Counted from the stretch's first letter, positions 1 through 9,799 are shown. The stretch: 64,000 nucleotides of DNA from an uncultured Alphaproteobacteria bacterium (GCA_934254915.1 CAKQMH010000007.1:18343-82342); one strand, 5' to 3'. Notes: generated from the letters alone by a model not told the origin. Translations and numbers: made by a program.

Positions 1-1354
1 CATTACCGACGAAACCACTGGACAGACTTTTAACTTCGTGTTCACCAGCAATCCTGCCGGCGTAACCGGTGCTGATAACTATGCGGTTGATATTTCATCA
101 GGCATTGTTTCGGCTTCGGATTTTGCTAACAAATTTGCTGAGGTTATTCAAGATGTCATGCCTGGTGCAAAACGTTTTTCGGCCAGTGCTAACAGTATCC
201 AAATTGTTCAGTCTTTGACCGGTGGTGCTTTGTCGATTGACTGCAGCAAAACCTTGGCTTGTACACAATCTGCGGCTAATCCGGTATTGGAAACCGGCTT
301 GCCGACCGGTAAATTTAAAATTCCGGCTATCGACAGTGATATCAAAAACGTTGGTAGTATAAGCTTTACCGAAACTAATCCGACCCAATATACGGGCAAA
401 ACTTTCAAAGTCGGAGGTGTTACTTACGAATTTGTCAACGGCGGCGCTGCTACCGGCGGTAACGTAGCTGTTGATATCTCAGGAGCTTTGGTTAATGGTA
501 ATGTTAACGGTGGTAAGTTGGCTGAGATTACAGTTGAACAAATCCGCACCAACGGCAATTTGATTGAACCGGATCGTGTTACTGCCAGCGGTTCTACCAT
601 TTCCTTTATTCCGACTTCTACCGGTCCGGATATGGTCTTGAACTTTGGCGGCTTAAATGGCTTGATTAAAGGTGAAATCCGTAACGGTACTGCTTGGGTT
701 GATGCCGGAGCAACCGCAACCGACATTACCTTGAAAAACACATTCAATGTTAATAACACTGATATTGAACAAGGTTCTTGTGTTCCGGCTGTTCGTTTCA
801 ACTCTGATGGTACGCCTAAATACTTCTTTGTAAACAAGATGAATATTGAATGGGCTAACGGTGCTGAGAATATGAACGGTGACTACAAACAGGGCACTCC
901 GATTACTATCACAATGGGCAGTGCTGGTACTAATGATGGTTTAACCAGCTTATCCGGAAATTTCAATACCAACTACATCAAACAAGATGGTGCTAAATTC
1001 GGTAGCTATTCCGGTGTAAGCGTAAGTGAAAACGGCGTCGTAACGGCTCTGTTCGACAATGGTGAAACTCGTCCGATTGCTATTTTACCATTGGCAACAT
1101 TTGCTAATGCTAACGGTATGAGCGCTTTGACCGGTAACGCTTGGATCGAGACCGATTATTCGGGACAAGCTTTGCTGAAACAGGCTAAAACTAACGGTGC
1201 AGGAACTATTTCCGCTAACTCGTTAGAGCAATCTACCGTTGACCTGGCTACGGAATTTTCGAATATGATTATTACGCAGCGTGCATACTCAGCCGCAACC
1301 AAGATTATCACCACGGCTGATGAGATGTTGGACGAATTGACCAGACTGACATAG
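1..1354 (+). CDS. flgE: Flagellar hook protein FlgE, C-terminal part (5' end outside window)
   Basis: The reading frame is open from the first bases, so the gene is cut by the window edge; about 450 C-terminal residues are present. The protein would polymerise into the extracellular hook that links the basal-body rod to the filament. The last 55 residues carry the family C-terminal signature: a SLEQSTVDLATEFSNMI segment, then ITQRAYSAATKIIT and a terminal helix, which is the coiled-coil half that packs in the hook core. The middle is a repetitive Gly/Asn/Thr-rich beta region, as expected for the surface-exposed hook domains. A strong terminator follows, so the gene ends its own transcription unit ahead of fliF. 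Confident for the hook/rod/FlgE family; FlgE over FlgF/FlgG is inferred from the long variable middle. Confidence 0.88.
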   Translation, partial: ITDETTGQTFNFVFTSNPAGVTGADNYAVDISSGIVSASDFANKFAEVIQDVMPGAKRFSASANSIQIVQSLTGGALSIDCSKTLACTQSAANPVLETGLPTGKFKIPAIDSDIKNVGSISFTETNPTQYTGKTFKVGGVTYEFVNGGAATGGNVAVDISGALVNGNVNGGKLAEITVEQIRTNGNLIEPDRVTASGSTISFIPTSTGPDMVLNFGGLNGLIKGEIRNGTAWVDAGATATDITLKNTFNVNNTDIEQGSCVPAVRFNSDGTPKYFFVNKMNIEWANGAENMNGDYKQGTPITITMGSAGTNDGLTSLSGNFNTNYIKQDGAKFGSYSGVSVSENGVVTALFDNGETRPIAILPLATFANANGMSALTGNAWIETDYSGQALLKQAKTNGAGTISANSLEQSTVDLATEFSNMIITQRAYSAATKIITTADEMLDELTRLT

Positions 1355-1414
1355 TCAGTTCAATCTTGAACTAAAGACGAAAAGACGTCTTAAAAACTTT
1401 ATCCTCCTAAAACG

Positions 1415-1446
1415 CTCCGCCGGCAGAAAGTCGGCGGAGTTTTGTT
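1415..1446 (+). terminator. Rho-independent terminator after flgE
   Basis: The arms CTCCGCCG and CGGCGGAG form a perfect 8-bp GC-rich stem followed by TTTTG. It separates flgE from the fliF operon. Confidence 0.85.
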
Positions 1447-1518
1447 TGCGGTGTTGATATCTTAAATTATTTATTCCCTAAATAATATTTTTAAGCTAAG
1501 ACATAAATAAATGGGGAA

Positions 1519-1545
1519 GTTTTTACGGTTAGGGGCTGTAAAAAC
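1519..1545. promoter_or_regulatory. Inverted repeat just upstream of fliF
   Basis: GTTTTTAC and GTAAAAAC are perfect 8-bp inverted arms separated by 11 nt, ending 21 nt before the likely fliF start. There is no T-run, so this is not a terminator. It may be an operator or an mRNA leader hairpin for the flagellar operon. No sigma-54 motif or CtrA-like TTAA-N7-TTAA was found in the 1446-1566 gap. Confidence 0.4.
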
Positions 1546-1566
1546 GTTTTGTAATTGGGGAAAAAA

Positions 1567-3183
1567 GTGAATAATATTCTGCAGTCACTTAAAAATATGT
1601 CTACCGGACGCTTGGCGTCTTTGGGGGCAATTGTTGTCTTTTTAATCAGTTTTCTGGTCTATATCGGTGTGCGGATGAGTACTACCGATTACGCGGTTTT
1701 GTATTCTGATTTGGAATTGGAGGATGCCAAACAGATTACCAACCGTCTGGACAGTGATGGCATAAAATACCGTCTGACCAATAACGGCACGGAAATCCAA
1801 GTCCCCGCTGATGAAGTTAATAAATTGAGGGTTGATACGGCTGAATTGGCGTTATCCTCAGCCGGTTCTAATGTCGGGTATGAGGTTTTTGATAATACCG
1901 ATGCTCTTGGCTCAACCAATTTTGTACAGAACGTAAATTTAATCAGAGCTTTGGAAGGCGAACTTGCCCGTACGATTCGTTCGGTTGATAATATTCGTTC
2001 GGCTCGAGTTCATTTGGTTCTGCCCAAACGCGAAATGTTTTCTAAGGAAGAACAAACCCCGTCTGCTTCAGTGGTAATCAAAACGCAAAAAGGCAATTTG
2101 AGTTTGCAAAACATCCAGTCGATTCAAAAACTGGTGGCCGCGGCCGTTCCTAAGCTTGATGTCAAAAATGTTGCGATTGTTGATGCTGCCGGAAACCTTT
2201 TGACCAATAATTATGAAGATGAAGAAACCATCAACAATGCCAATAATGAGGTTTTGCGTCTGGAGCAGGAGCGCAAAATGGCTGCTAAGGTGCAGGCTTT
2301 GTTGGAAAAATCAGTCGGCGCCGGTAAAGCTCAGGCTCAGGTAAATATTGAGATGGACTTCGATCAGGTCGTCACTAATGAGGAAATCTATGACCCTGAC
2401 AGCCAAGTTGTCCGTTCGCAGGCAACTATTACCGAAGAAGGCAATTCCGGTCAAAATATCAAGCCGGTTACCGTAGCCCAAAACATCCCCAATGGTGATG
2501 GTGTCACCAATAATTCCGGTACTTACAGCCAAAATTCCAAGACCGAAGAAACCATTAATTATGAGATTTCCAAAGTTGTGCGTAATAAAGTTAAAAATGC
2601 CGGAACTATCAAACGCTTGAGCGTTGCCGTAATGGTGGACGGTATTTATGAGCGCGGCGAGGACGGTAAGGAGGTTTATCGTTCGCGTACGCCCGAAGAA
2701 ATGGATAAGATTGCCGCGTTGGTTAAGTCGGCTGTCGGCTATGATGCTGACCGCGGTGATGTGGTAGAGGTTGAAAATATGAGGTTTGCTTCCATGACAC
2801 CGGATTATAATGAAGTTAATGAAATTTTGTATTTTGGTTTTACCAAAGAAGAATTGATGCGGATGTGCGAAGGCCTGGGCGTTGCTATTGTTGCTATCTT
2901 AGTCATTTTGCTGGTTATTCGCCCGCTGATTAACAATGCGTTTGACAACGGGGCAAACAATTCCGGCAGTGACAAGCTTCTGACCGGTAATCCCGAAGAT
3001 GATAACTTGTTGCTTTCGAACTTCTTGAATCCGGAAGAAAACGAAGAAGAATTGGTTAACTTAAATAAAATTGACGGCAGAGTTAAAGTTTCATCATTAA
3101 AGAAACTTAATACCATGGTCGAAAAAAATCCCGATGCGGCTGTAAATATTATCCGCAGCTGGCTATATAATAATGATAACTAG
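1567..3183 (+). CDS. fliF: Flagellar MS-ring protein FliF
   Basis: FliF builds the MS ring in the inner membrane, around the export gate and under the rotor. The 538-residue product has a first transmembrane segment near residues 20-38, a YscJ/FliF ring-building region with the typical LEGELARTI and RVHLVLPKR stretches, a low-complexity Asn/Ser-rich periplasmic loop, and a second transmembrane helix near 435-455. A C-terminal cytoplasmic helix (SSLKKLNTMVEKNPDAA) is the FliG-binding tail. I chose the GTG at 1567 because GGGG lies 6 nt upstream; a TTG at 1555 would add four residues. It is the first gene of a ten-gene co-directional run, and fliG starts 12 nt after its stop. Confidence 0.95.
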   Translation: MNNILQSLKNMSTGRLASLGAIVVFLISFLVYIGVRMSTTDYAVLYSDLELEDAKQITNRLDSDGIKYRLTNNGTEIQVPADEVNKLRVDTAELALSSAGSNVGYEVFDNTDALGSTNFVQNVNLIRALEGELARTIRSVDNIRSARVHLVLPKREMFSKEEQTPSASVVIKTQKGNLSLQNIQSIQKLVAAAVPKLDVKNVAIVDAAGNLLTNNYEDEETINNANNEVLRLEQERKMAAKVQALLEKSVGAGKAQAQVNIEMDFDQVVTNEEIYDPDSQVVRSQATITEEGNSGQNIKPVTVAQNIPNGDGVTNNSGTYSQNSKTEETINYEISKVVRNKVKNAGTIKRLSVAVMVDGIYERGEDGKEVYRSRTPEEMDKIAALVKSAVGYDADRGDVVEVENMRFASMTPDYNEVNEILYFGFTKEELMRMCEGLGVAIVAILVILLVIRPLINNAFDNGANNSGSDKLLTGNPEDDNLLLSNFLNPEENEEELVNLNKIDGRVKVSSLKKLNTMVEKNPDAAVNIIRSWLYNNDN

Positions 3184-3195
3184 GGGTAGCAAGCG

Positions 3196-4218
3196 ATGAA
3201 ACAAAACGTTATAGACGATTATAATATTATTTCGGGGCAGCAAAAAGCCGCTATTCTGATGTTGTCTTTGGATGAAGAGCGCTCTTCGCAATTATTTGCA
3301 TTAATGGATGACGAAGAGATTAAGGAGCTTTCGGTTATTATGGCTTCTTTGGGCAAAATCAATTCTAATGTTGTCGAGCAACTGCTGCAGGAGTTTTCTG
3401 AAAAAATTTCTAACACCGGAACGCTTATCGGTACGTATGAAAGTACTGAACGTCTGTTGGCTAAGGCTTTGGATAAAGATCGTGTTTCCATTATTATGGA
3501 AGAAATCCGCGGTCCGGCCGGACGTACAATGTGGGATAAACTTGGCAATGTTAACGAACATGTTTTGGCTAACTATCTTAAGAATGAATATCCGCAGACC
3601 ATTGCCGTAATCCTTTCTAAAATCAAGGCGGAGCATGCGGCTAAAGTTTTGGCGCTTTTCCCTGAGAATTTTGCAATGGAAATTTTGATGCGTATGCTGC
3701 GTATGGATTCGGTGCAAAAAGAGGTTTTAGACGGCTTGGAAAAAACTTTGCGCAAAGAATTTATGAGCAACTTGTCAAAATCGACACGCCGCGATTCGCA
3801 TGAATTGATTGCCGATATTTTCAACTCCTTGGATCGCAATACCGAAACCCGCTTTATGGAAGCTTTGGAAGAACGTAACCGTGAGAGTGCTGAACGCGTC
3901 AAGTCCTTGATGTTCACCTTTGAGGATTTGGTTCGTGTCGATTCACAAGGTATTCAGGTCTTGCTGCGTAATGTCGATAAAGATAAATTGGCAATTGCTC
4001 TGAAGGGTTCGTCTGAAACAATCAAAGATTTGTTCTTCAACAATATGTCTTCACGTGCCGGCAAAATCATCAAGGAAGATATGGAAGCTATGGGGCCGGT
4101 TCGTTTGCGCGATGTTGAGGAAGCTCAACAATACATTGTTACGGCGACCAAAGATTTGGCTAACAGCGGTGAATTGGTTATCAGTGAAGGTAAAGACAGC
4201 GATGAGCTGGTTTACTGA
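3196..4218 (+). CDS. fliG: Flagellar motor switch protein FliG
   Basis: FliG is the rotor protein that binds FliF and interacts with the stator to give torque and switching. The product is 340 residues, normal for the family. The N-terminal part (QKAAILMLSL) docks on FliF. The middle domain has EYPQTIAVIL, matching the EHPQ motif region that contacts FliM. The C-terminal torque domain has the charged helix run FEDLVRVD, then MSSRAGKIIKEDMEAMGPVRL. It lies 12 nt after fliF and 14 nt before fliH, so the three are surely co-transcribed. Confidence 0.96.
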   Translation: MKQNVIDDYNIISGQQKAAILMLSLDEERSSQLFALMDDEEIKELSVIMASLGKINSNVVEQLLQEFSEKISNTGTLIGTYESTERLLAKALDKDRVSIIMEEIRGPAGRTMWDKLGNVNEHVLANYLKNEYPQTIAVILSKIKAEHAAKVLALFPENFAMEILMRMLRMDSVQKEVLDGLEKTLRKEFMSNLSKSTRRDSHELIADIFNSLDRNTETRFMEALEERNRESAERVKSLMFTFEDLVRVDSQGIQVLLRNVDKDKLAIALKGSSETIKDLFFNNMSSRAGKIIKEDMEAMGPVRLRDVEEAQQYIVTATKDLANSGELVISEGKDSDELVY

Positions 4219-4232
4219 TGGGGTGAGCAAGC

Positions 4233-5012
4233 GTGGCAGAGTTTCAGAAATATATGTTTGATAATTTTGTTGTTCCCAATGACAATGAACCGGTCATTGA
4301 TGAACCGCAGGTTATGACAACATCTGAAAATGAGGCTGCGCAAGATTTACCGTCATCGGAAAATACTGATACCATGCCGGAAGAAGTCGTTGCCGAAGCT
4401 ACGGTTGAGCCGATGCCGCCGGCTGCACCTGAACCGGAAATAAAAGCCGAACCTACTGTCAGCTTTTCGCCTGAAGAATTGGACGCAGAGGTTAAAAAAG
4501 CCGAAGAACGCGGTTATGAAAAAGGTTTTCAGGTTGCACAGAGCGAAAAAGAACAACGCCAATCATTATTATTAACCGAAATCAGCGGTAAGTTACAGGA
4601 ATTATTGGATAATGCGGCGGCTGTGCAAACCAATTTGGAAGCAGAGCAGATGAGCTTAAGTGTCGAATTGGTGCGTAAATTGTTACCGACATTGGAAAAA
4701 ACGCAGGCTCAAGCCGAAGTCAAAAAGTTTTTGACCGATAACTTTGCTAATTTTCGCAAAGAGCCGGCGTTATCATTTAGTTTTAATCCCGAAGTGGTTG
4801 CCGCAATGCCTGAAATTATATCGAAACTGGCTTCACAAAATGATTTTGAGGGTAAAATTGCCATTCATAAAGATGCCAATCTTGCTTTGACCGACTGTCG
4901 GGTTGAATGGCTTAATGGCGGAGTTGAACGCAATAATCATAAAATGCTTGAAAAAATGAGCGAATTATTTGATGATAAGACCATGAATGGAAAAGAGAGG
5001 GAACATGGATAA
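4233..5012 (+). CDS. fliH: Flagellar assembly protein FliH (FlbE-type)
   Basis: FliH is the cytoplasmic regulator of the export ATPase FliI and links it to the C-ring. The 259-residue product starts with GTG at 4233. It has an acidic Pro/Glu-rich N-terminus of about 85 residues, a charged coiled-coil region (EVKKAEERGYEKGFQVAQ), and a C-terminal alpha/beta domain typical of FliH/YscL, including LTDCRVEWLNGGVERN. Position between fliG and fliN is the same as flbE in Caulobacter, which supports the call more than sequence alone. It overlaps fliN by 8 nt. Confidence 0.82.
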   Translation: MAEFQKYMFDNFVVPNDNEPVIDEPQVMTTSENEAAQDLPSSENTDTMPEEVVAEATVEPMPPAAPEPEIKAEPTVSFSPEELDAEVKKAEERGYEKGFQVAQSEKEQRQSLLLTEISGKLQELLDNAAAVQTNLEAEQMSLSVELVRKLLPTLEKTQAQAEVKKFLTDNFANFRKEPALSFSFNPEVVAAMPEIISKLASQNDFEGKIAIHKDANLALTDCRVEWLNGGVERNNHKMLEKMSELFDDKTMNGKEREHG

Positions 5013-5358
5013 AAATTTGGAATTAGACGAGTTAAACGAAACGGCATCCATGGATGATGAGCCGATTTTGCGCAAAAATAATCCGACGGAAGATTTTGAC
5101 ATTCCAAGCTCCACCAGCGACTTGGAAGCTGTTTATAATATTCCGGTTAAGGTTTCGGCCATTTTGGGTAAAACGCAAATGAAAGTCAGCCAGCTGATGA
5201 AGTTGAACAAAGGCGCGATTATTGAACTCGACCGCAAAGTCGGGGAGGCGATTGATATTTACGTTAACAATAATTTGGTTGCCCGCGGTGAAGTTGTCGT
5301 TGTTGATGACAAACTTGGTATTACCATGACTGAAATTGTCAAAACCGTAGCTAAATAG
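5005..5358 (+). CDS. fliN: Flagellar motor switch protein FliN
   Basis: FliN forms the lower C-ring and binds FliH and FliM. The 117-residue product has an acidic N-terminal extension of about 40 residues and then a complete SpoA (surface presentation of antigens) domain. Diagnostic stretches are KVSAILGKTQMKVSQLMKL, GAIIELDRKVGEAIDIYVN and LVARGEVVVVDDKLGI. The ATG at 5005 follows a GAGAGGGA ribosome site and overlaps the fliH stop region (ATGGATAA); an in-frame ATG at 4987 has no such site. The overlap suggests translational coupling. Confidence 0.93.
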   Translation: MDKNLELDELNETASMDDEPILRKNNPTEDFDIPSSTSDLEAVYNIPVKVSAILGKTQMKVSQLMKLNKGAIIELDRKVGEAIDIYVNNNLVARGEVVVVDDKLGITMTEIVKTVAK

Positions 5359-5378
5359 TTGGATCGGCGGTAATAAAA

Positions 5379-6707
5379 ATGGAATTGTTGATTGTCGGAA
5401 CTTTAGAAGGACAAATTGGTGCAGCCAGCAAAATTGCTATTGCGCAGGGCGGTCATGTGTCTTTAGCCGACAGTGTCGAGGCCGGACTTGAAATCTTGCG
5501 GTCGGGCAAAACCATTGAGTTGGTTATGATAGACGTTAAGCTTGATGTCTATAAGTTTATTTCCTCGTTGGAGCAGGAACGCATTAATGTTCTGGTTGTA
5601 GCCTGCGGTGTGGCTAATGATCCGACTTTGGCGGTTAAAGCCATAAAAGCCGGCGCTAAGGAGTATATCCCTCTTCCTCCCGATGCCGAACTTATCGGAG
5701 CTGTTTTGGCGGCGGCCACGCGCGAAAATCACGCCCTGATTTACGGGGATAAAAAGACCGAAAATATTTTAAAAATGGCCAAGCAAATTGCCCCTTCGGA
5801 AGCCAGTGTGCTGTTGACCGGCTCTTCCGGAACCGGTAAAGAAATTTTTTCGCGCTTTATTCACGATAATTCCAAACGTGCCAATAAAAAGTTTGTGGCC
5901 GTAAACTGTGCGGCAATTCCCGAGACATTGTTGGAATCAGAGCTTTTCGGCTATGAAAAAGGCGCATTTACCGGCGCTGTCGCTCGTCGTATCGGCAAAT
6001 TTGAGGAAGCCTCTGACGGAACATTGTTGCTGGATGAAATCTCCGAAATGGATATCGGTATTCAGGCCAAATTACTGCGTGCAATTCAGGAAAAAGAAAT
6101 TGACCGTATCGGCGGTAAAGCTCCGATTAAAGTCAATACGCGGATTATTGCCACCTCCAACCGCAACTTGGATGAGGCTGTAAAAAACGGCACATTCCGC
6201 CAGGATTTGTATTATCGCTTGAACGTTATCGCAATTAATATTCCCGATTTGAAAGACCGTTCCGGCGACATTATCGTTTTGGCCAAGCATTTTATCAAAA
6301 AATATTCCGAACTCAATGACTTACCGATGAAAGATTTGTCTCCTGAGGCTGAGCAGATGCTGCTTAATTATCTGTGGCCGGGTAATGTTCGTGAGTTGGA
6401 AAATACGATTCATCGTGCGGTATTATTAAGTACCGGAGATGTTATTGGTCAGGATGCGATTATTTTGACCAGTCCCGATGCTGTTATTAATTCTCAGGCC
6501 GCTGTGGCTGATAATAGCGGCAACAATAGTATGGTCGGGCAAACCGTTGCCGGAATGGAACGCAAGCTGATTATTGACACCCTCAAACATACCATGGGTA
6601 ACCGTACTACGGCAGCCAATATTTTAGGAATTTCAATCCGCACATTGCGTAACAAACTCAAACAATATCAGGAAGAGGGATTTGATTTTCCCGCAGCTGA
6701 AGGATAA
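5379..6707 (+). CDS. flbD: Sigma-54-dependent flagellar transcriptional activator FlbD
   Basis: This is a 442-residue NtrC-family enhancer-binding protein. In alphaproteobacteria FlbD switches on the late sigma-54 flagellar genes once the basal body is built. Residues 1-115 form a degenerate receiver-like domain. The AAA+ domain has a Walker A (GSSGTGKE, near 147) and the GAFTGA loop that contacts sigma-54 (near 196). The Fis-type helix-turn-helix sits near the end (AANILGISIRTLRNKLKQY). Gene order fliF-fliG-fliH-fliN-flbD matches Caulobacter. A sigma-54 promoter that it could serve lies in this same window upstream of the hook-family gene at 21090-22292. Confidence 0.92.
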   Translation: MELLIVGTLEGQIGAASKIAIAQGGHVSLADSVEAGLEILRSGKTIELVMIDVKLDVYKFISSLEQERINVLVVACGVANDPTLAVKAIKAGAKEYIPLPPDAELIGAVLAAATRENHALIYGDKKTENILKMAKQIAPSEASVLLTGSSGTGKEIFSRFIHDNSKRANKKFVAVNCAAIPETLLESELFGYEKGAFTGAVARRIGKFEEASDGTLLLDEISEMDIGIQAKLLRAIQEKEIDRIGGKAPIKVNTRIIATSNRNLDEAVKNGTFRQDLYYRLNVIAINIPDLKDRSGDIIVLAKHFIKKYSELNDLPMKDLSPEAEQMLLNYLWPGNVRELENTIHRAVLLSTGDVIGQDAIILTSPDAVINSQAAVADNSGNNSMVGQTVAGMERKLIIDTLKHTMGNRTTAANILGISIRTLRNKLKQYQEEGFDFPAAEG

Positions 6708-6718
6708 AATAATCGACA

Positions 6719-8833
6719 ATGGCAAAACAACCTCAAAATATGTTTGGTAGCAAAAGCTTTAAGGATATGCTCACGGGTGCAACCCGGCGCGGCGATATTT
6801 TCTTTGCCTTCGCCATAATTTTGATGCTGGTTATCCTGATTTTACCTTTACCGTCTTGGATTTTGGATGTTTTGTTGGCCTTTTCCATTACCATGTCGTG
6901 CATTGTGCTGATGATGTCTATTTTTATCGAAAAGCCGACCGAATTCAGTGCTTTTCCGCTGGTTTTGCTGATAACAACCTTATACCGCCTGTCCTTAAAT
7001 CTGGCCTCTACGCGTCTGATTTTGGCCAAAGGTTATACCGGACCTGATGCCGCAGGTGAAGTTATTAAAGCTTTCGGCGGTTTTATCATGGGCAATAACT
7101 TTGTTATCGGTGTTATCGTTTTTGCGATTTTGGTATTGGTAAACTTTGTGGTTATTACCAAAGGTTCGGGACGTATTGCTGAAGTTGCCGCCCGTTTTGC
7201 TTTGGATGCGATGCCCGGTAAGCAAATGGCTATTGATGCTGACTTGTCTTCGGGCTTGATTAATGAAGATGAAGCGCGCAAACGCCGTGAGGATTTATCT
7301 AAAGAAAGCTCTTTTTACGGAGCTATGGATGGTGCTTCCAAGTTTGTCCGCGGAGATGCTATTGCCGGCTTGCTGATTGTGTTCATTAACATTGTCGCTG
7401 GTATTATTATCGGTATGGTGCAAAACCACTTAAGCTTCAGCGAGGCCAGCGAAACTTATATGCGTTTGACGGTCGGCGATGGTTTGGTTTCGCAAGTTCC
7501 GGCACTGATTGTTTCGGTTGCCGCCGGTATTTTGGTGTCCAAGGCCGGTATGACCGATTCGACCGACAAAGTTTTGTTCGATCAGGTTGCCAACTATCCT
7601 AAAGCTTTGGGTATGAGTGCCTTTTTGGCCTTGGCTTTGGGAATGCTGCCCGGAACGCCGTTTGTACCATTCGTCATGTTGGCAACATTGACCGGTGCGA
7701 CCGCGTATTATCTGGATAAACGCCAAAAAGAGCAGGCCGCTAAAGCCCAAGAAGTACTCGAGCAGGAGAAAAAACAAGGCAAACAGGCCAAAGCAGCTGA
7801 TGAGCCGATTGCCAATGCTTTGCGGGTTGACCTGATTCGTCTGGAAATCGGTTATGGTCTGTTGCCGTTGATTAATGAAGAAACCAACCGTAAACTGACT
7901 GATCAGATTAAAGCCTTGCGCCGCGCATTGGCTTCCGAGCTTGGCTTTGTTATGCCCTCAATCCGTATTCAGGATAATATGCAGCTGGAGGCTAACGAAT
8001 ATAATATTTACATCAAAGAAGTTCGGGCCGGCAAGGGGGAACTTCGCCCGACCAAATTATTGGTTATGGATCCGCGCGGCGAAGCGATTACTCTCCCCGG
8101 AGAAGCTACCTTTGAGCCGACTTTCGGGCTGAAAGCCATGTGGGTTGATCCTTCGTATCGTGAGGAAGCTATGTTCCGCGGCTATACGGTGGTCGATCCG
8201 GCTACGGTGGTTACAACCCATATTACCGAACTGGTCAAAGATAATATGCCCGAATTGTTGTCTTATGCCGAAACGCAAAAACTGCTTGATGAACTGGACA
8301 AAGAACATCAAAAACTTATCAAAGAGCTTATTCCGAGCAAAGTCAGCCTTGGTGCTTTGCAACGTATCTTGCAAAATCTGTTGCAGGAAAGAGTTTCAAT
8401 TCGCGATTTGCCGACTATTTTGGAAGGCATTTCCGAGGCGGTTACCACTACGCGCAGCCTGATGATGATTACCGAGCATGTTCGCGCTCGTTTGGCTCGC
8501 CAACTTTCCAATGCCTATGCCAATGAATTCGGAGTGATTTCTTTGGTTACCTTATCGCCGGAATGGGAACATGCTTTTGCCGAAGCTATTGTGGGCGAGG
8601 GTGATGAGCGTCAGTTGGCAATGGCTCCCAGCGCTTTACAAAGCTTTATTACCAAAGTCCGCAATACGATGGAAGAACTTGCCGCCAAAGGTGAAAGCGC
8701 CGTTCTTCTGACCAGTCCCGGCATTCGTCCGTTTGTTCGTTCTATCATTGAACGTTTCCGCCCGTTAACGGTGGTTATGTCGCAAAATGAAATTCATCCT
8801 AAGGCTAAAATCAAAACCGTCGGGCAGATTTGA
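6719..8833 (+). CDS. flhA: Flagellar export gate protein FlhA
   Basis: FlhA is the large integral membrane protein of the flagellar type III export gate; its cytoplasmic ring receives substrates and chaperones. The 704-residue length is typical. The N-terminal half has about eight transmembrane helices and the FHIPEP-family signature (YRLSLNLASTRLIL; then AARFALDAMPGKQMAIDADL). A charged linker at about 340-360 leads to the C-terminal cytoplasmic domain. It follows flbD by 11 nt and precedes flhF by 12 nt. Confidence 0.97.
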   Translation: MAKQPQNMFGSKSFKDMLTGATRRGDIFFAFAIILMLVILILPLPSWILDVLLAFSITMSCIVLMMSIFIEKPTEFSAFPLVLLITTLYRLSLNLASTRLILAKGYTGPDAAGEVIKAFGGFIMGNNFVIGVIVFAILVLVNFVVITKGSGRIAEVAARFALDAMPGKQMAIDADLSSGLINEDEARKRREDLSKESSFYGAMDGASKFVRGDAIAGLLIVFINIVAGIIIGMVQNHLSFSEASETYMRLTVGDGLVSQVPALIVSVAAGILVSKAGMTDSTDKVLFDQVANYPKALGMSAFLALALGMLPGTPFVPFVMLATLTGATAYYLDKRQKEQAAKAQEVLEQEKKQGKQAKAADEPIANALRVDLIRLEIGYGLLPLINEETNRKLTDQIKALRRALASELGFVMPSIRIQDNMQLEANEYNIYIKEVRAGKGELRPTKLLVMDPRGEAITLPGEATFEPTFGLKAMWVDPSYREEAMFRGYTVVDPATVVTTHITELVKDNMPELLSYAETQKLLDELDKEHQKLIKELIPSKVSLGALQRILQNLLQERVSIRDLPTILEGISEAVTTTRSLMMITEHVRARLARQLSNAYANEFGVISLVTLSPEWEHAFAEAIVGEGDERQLAMAPSALQSFITKVRNTMEELAAKGESAVLLTSPGIRPFVRSIIERFRPLTVVMSQNEIHPKAKIKTVGQI

Positions 8834-8845
8834 GGATAAGCGCCG

Positions 8846-9799
8846 ATGAGAGTTAAAAATTTCATAGCGGCAAATATGAACGAAGCCATGGCGCAAGTCC
8901 GAATGACGCTTGGTTCTGAGGCCGTAATCCTCTCTAATCAGATCCTGGACGGGCAGATTCATCTTACCGCCGCGGTTGATGAACGTGATGACTTTGATTT
9001 CAATCCTGACGAGCGTCTTCGCGCCATAGATACCAAAATTTGGTTTGATGAACGCCATTTGCGCGAAAGTTTGGAATATCACGGTGTTTTGGCATCCATC
9101 GCCGAAAAAATTTTGGCGCAGGCTCGAGATGTCGCTCGTTCACAACCGCAAGCCGATGAGCAAAAAGTTTTAAGTCAGGCTTTGGCTAAGGTATTTAAGT
9201 TTGATGGTCTGTTCGGTTCTGATTCGCAGGTAAAAGTTTTTATGGGGATTTCCGGCAGCGGTAAGTCCACCGCCATTGCCAAAATGGCCACTCAGGCTCG
9301 GTTGCAAAACATTAAAACCTTAATTGTCAGTACCGACAACATTCGCGCCGGCGCTAATAATCAGTTACAAGCATTTGCCAACATTTTGGAAGTCGATTTT
9401 GTCTTTCACAAACAGGCGGAAGAAGCGTTTAAATGTATTAATCAGGCTAAGCGCAATTATGGGCTTATCTTGGTTGATACTGCCGGTATCAATCCTTATT
9501 ATCAGGCAGAATTGGACAAGATTGCGCCGATTGTCGAAGCTTTAAAGGGAGATAAAATTTTAGTGCAGGATGCAGGACGCAACGTCTTTGAAGCGGTTGA
9601 AACGGCTGAATTGTTTAAGGATTTGGGCGCGGACTATTTATTACCGACCCGTTTGGATTTGACCCGACGCATCGGTGCTTTGATTTCTGCCGCCGGCTGT
9701 TGCAATCTTGCTTTTGCCGCCGCCGGTGTAAATTCGTCAATAGCTAAAGGATTAGCTCGTGTCGAAAGTTCATCATTAGCCAAACTTTTGTTAGCTTAA
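8846..9799 (+). CDS. flhF: SRP-family GTPase FlhF
   Basis: FlhF is a signal-recognition-particle-type GTPase that sets the site and number of (usually polar) flagella. The product has 317 residues, shorter than many FlhF proteins because the basic N-terminal region is brief. The start MRVKNFIAANMNEAMAQVR is typical of FlhF. The G domain has a P-loop GISGSGKST near residue 134, an SRP-like STDNIRAGANNQL stretch, and DTAG near 210. The residue after DTAG is Ile rather than the usual Arg, and the base-recognition motif reads TRLD. It pairs with flhG directly downstream. Confidence 0.92.
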   Translation: MRVKNFIAANMNEAMAQVRMTLGSEAVILSNQILDGQIHLTAAVDERDDFDFNPDERLRAIDTKIWFDERHLRESLEYHGVLASIAEKILAQARDVARSQPQADEQKVLSQALAKVFKFDGLFGSDSQVKVFMGISGSGKSTAIAKMATQARLQNIKTLIVSTDNIRAGANNQLQAFANILEVDFVFHKQAEEAFKCINQAKRNYGLILVDTAGINPYYQAELDKIAPIVEALKGDKILVQDAGRNVFEAVETAELFKDLGADYLLPTRLDLTRRIGALISAAGCCNLAFAAAGVNSSIAKGLARVESSSLAKLLLA

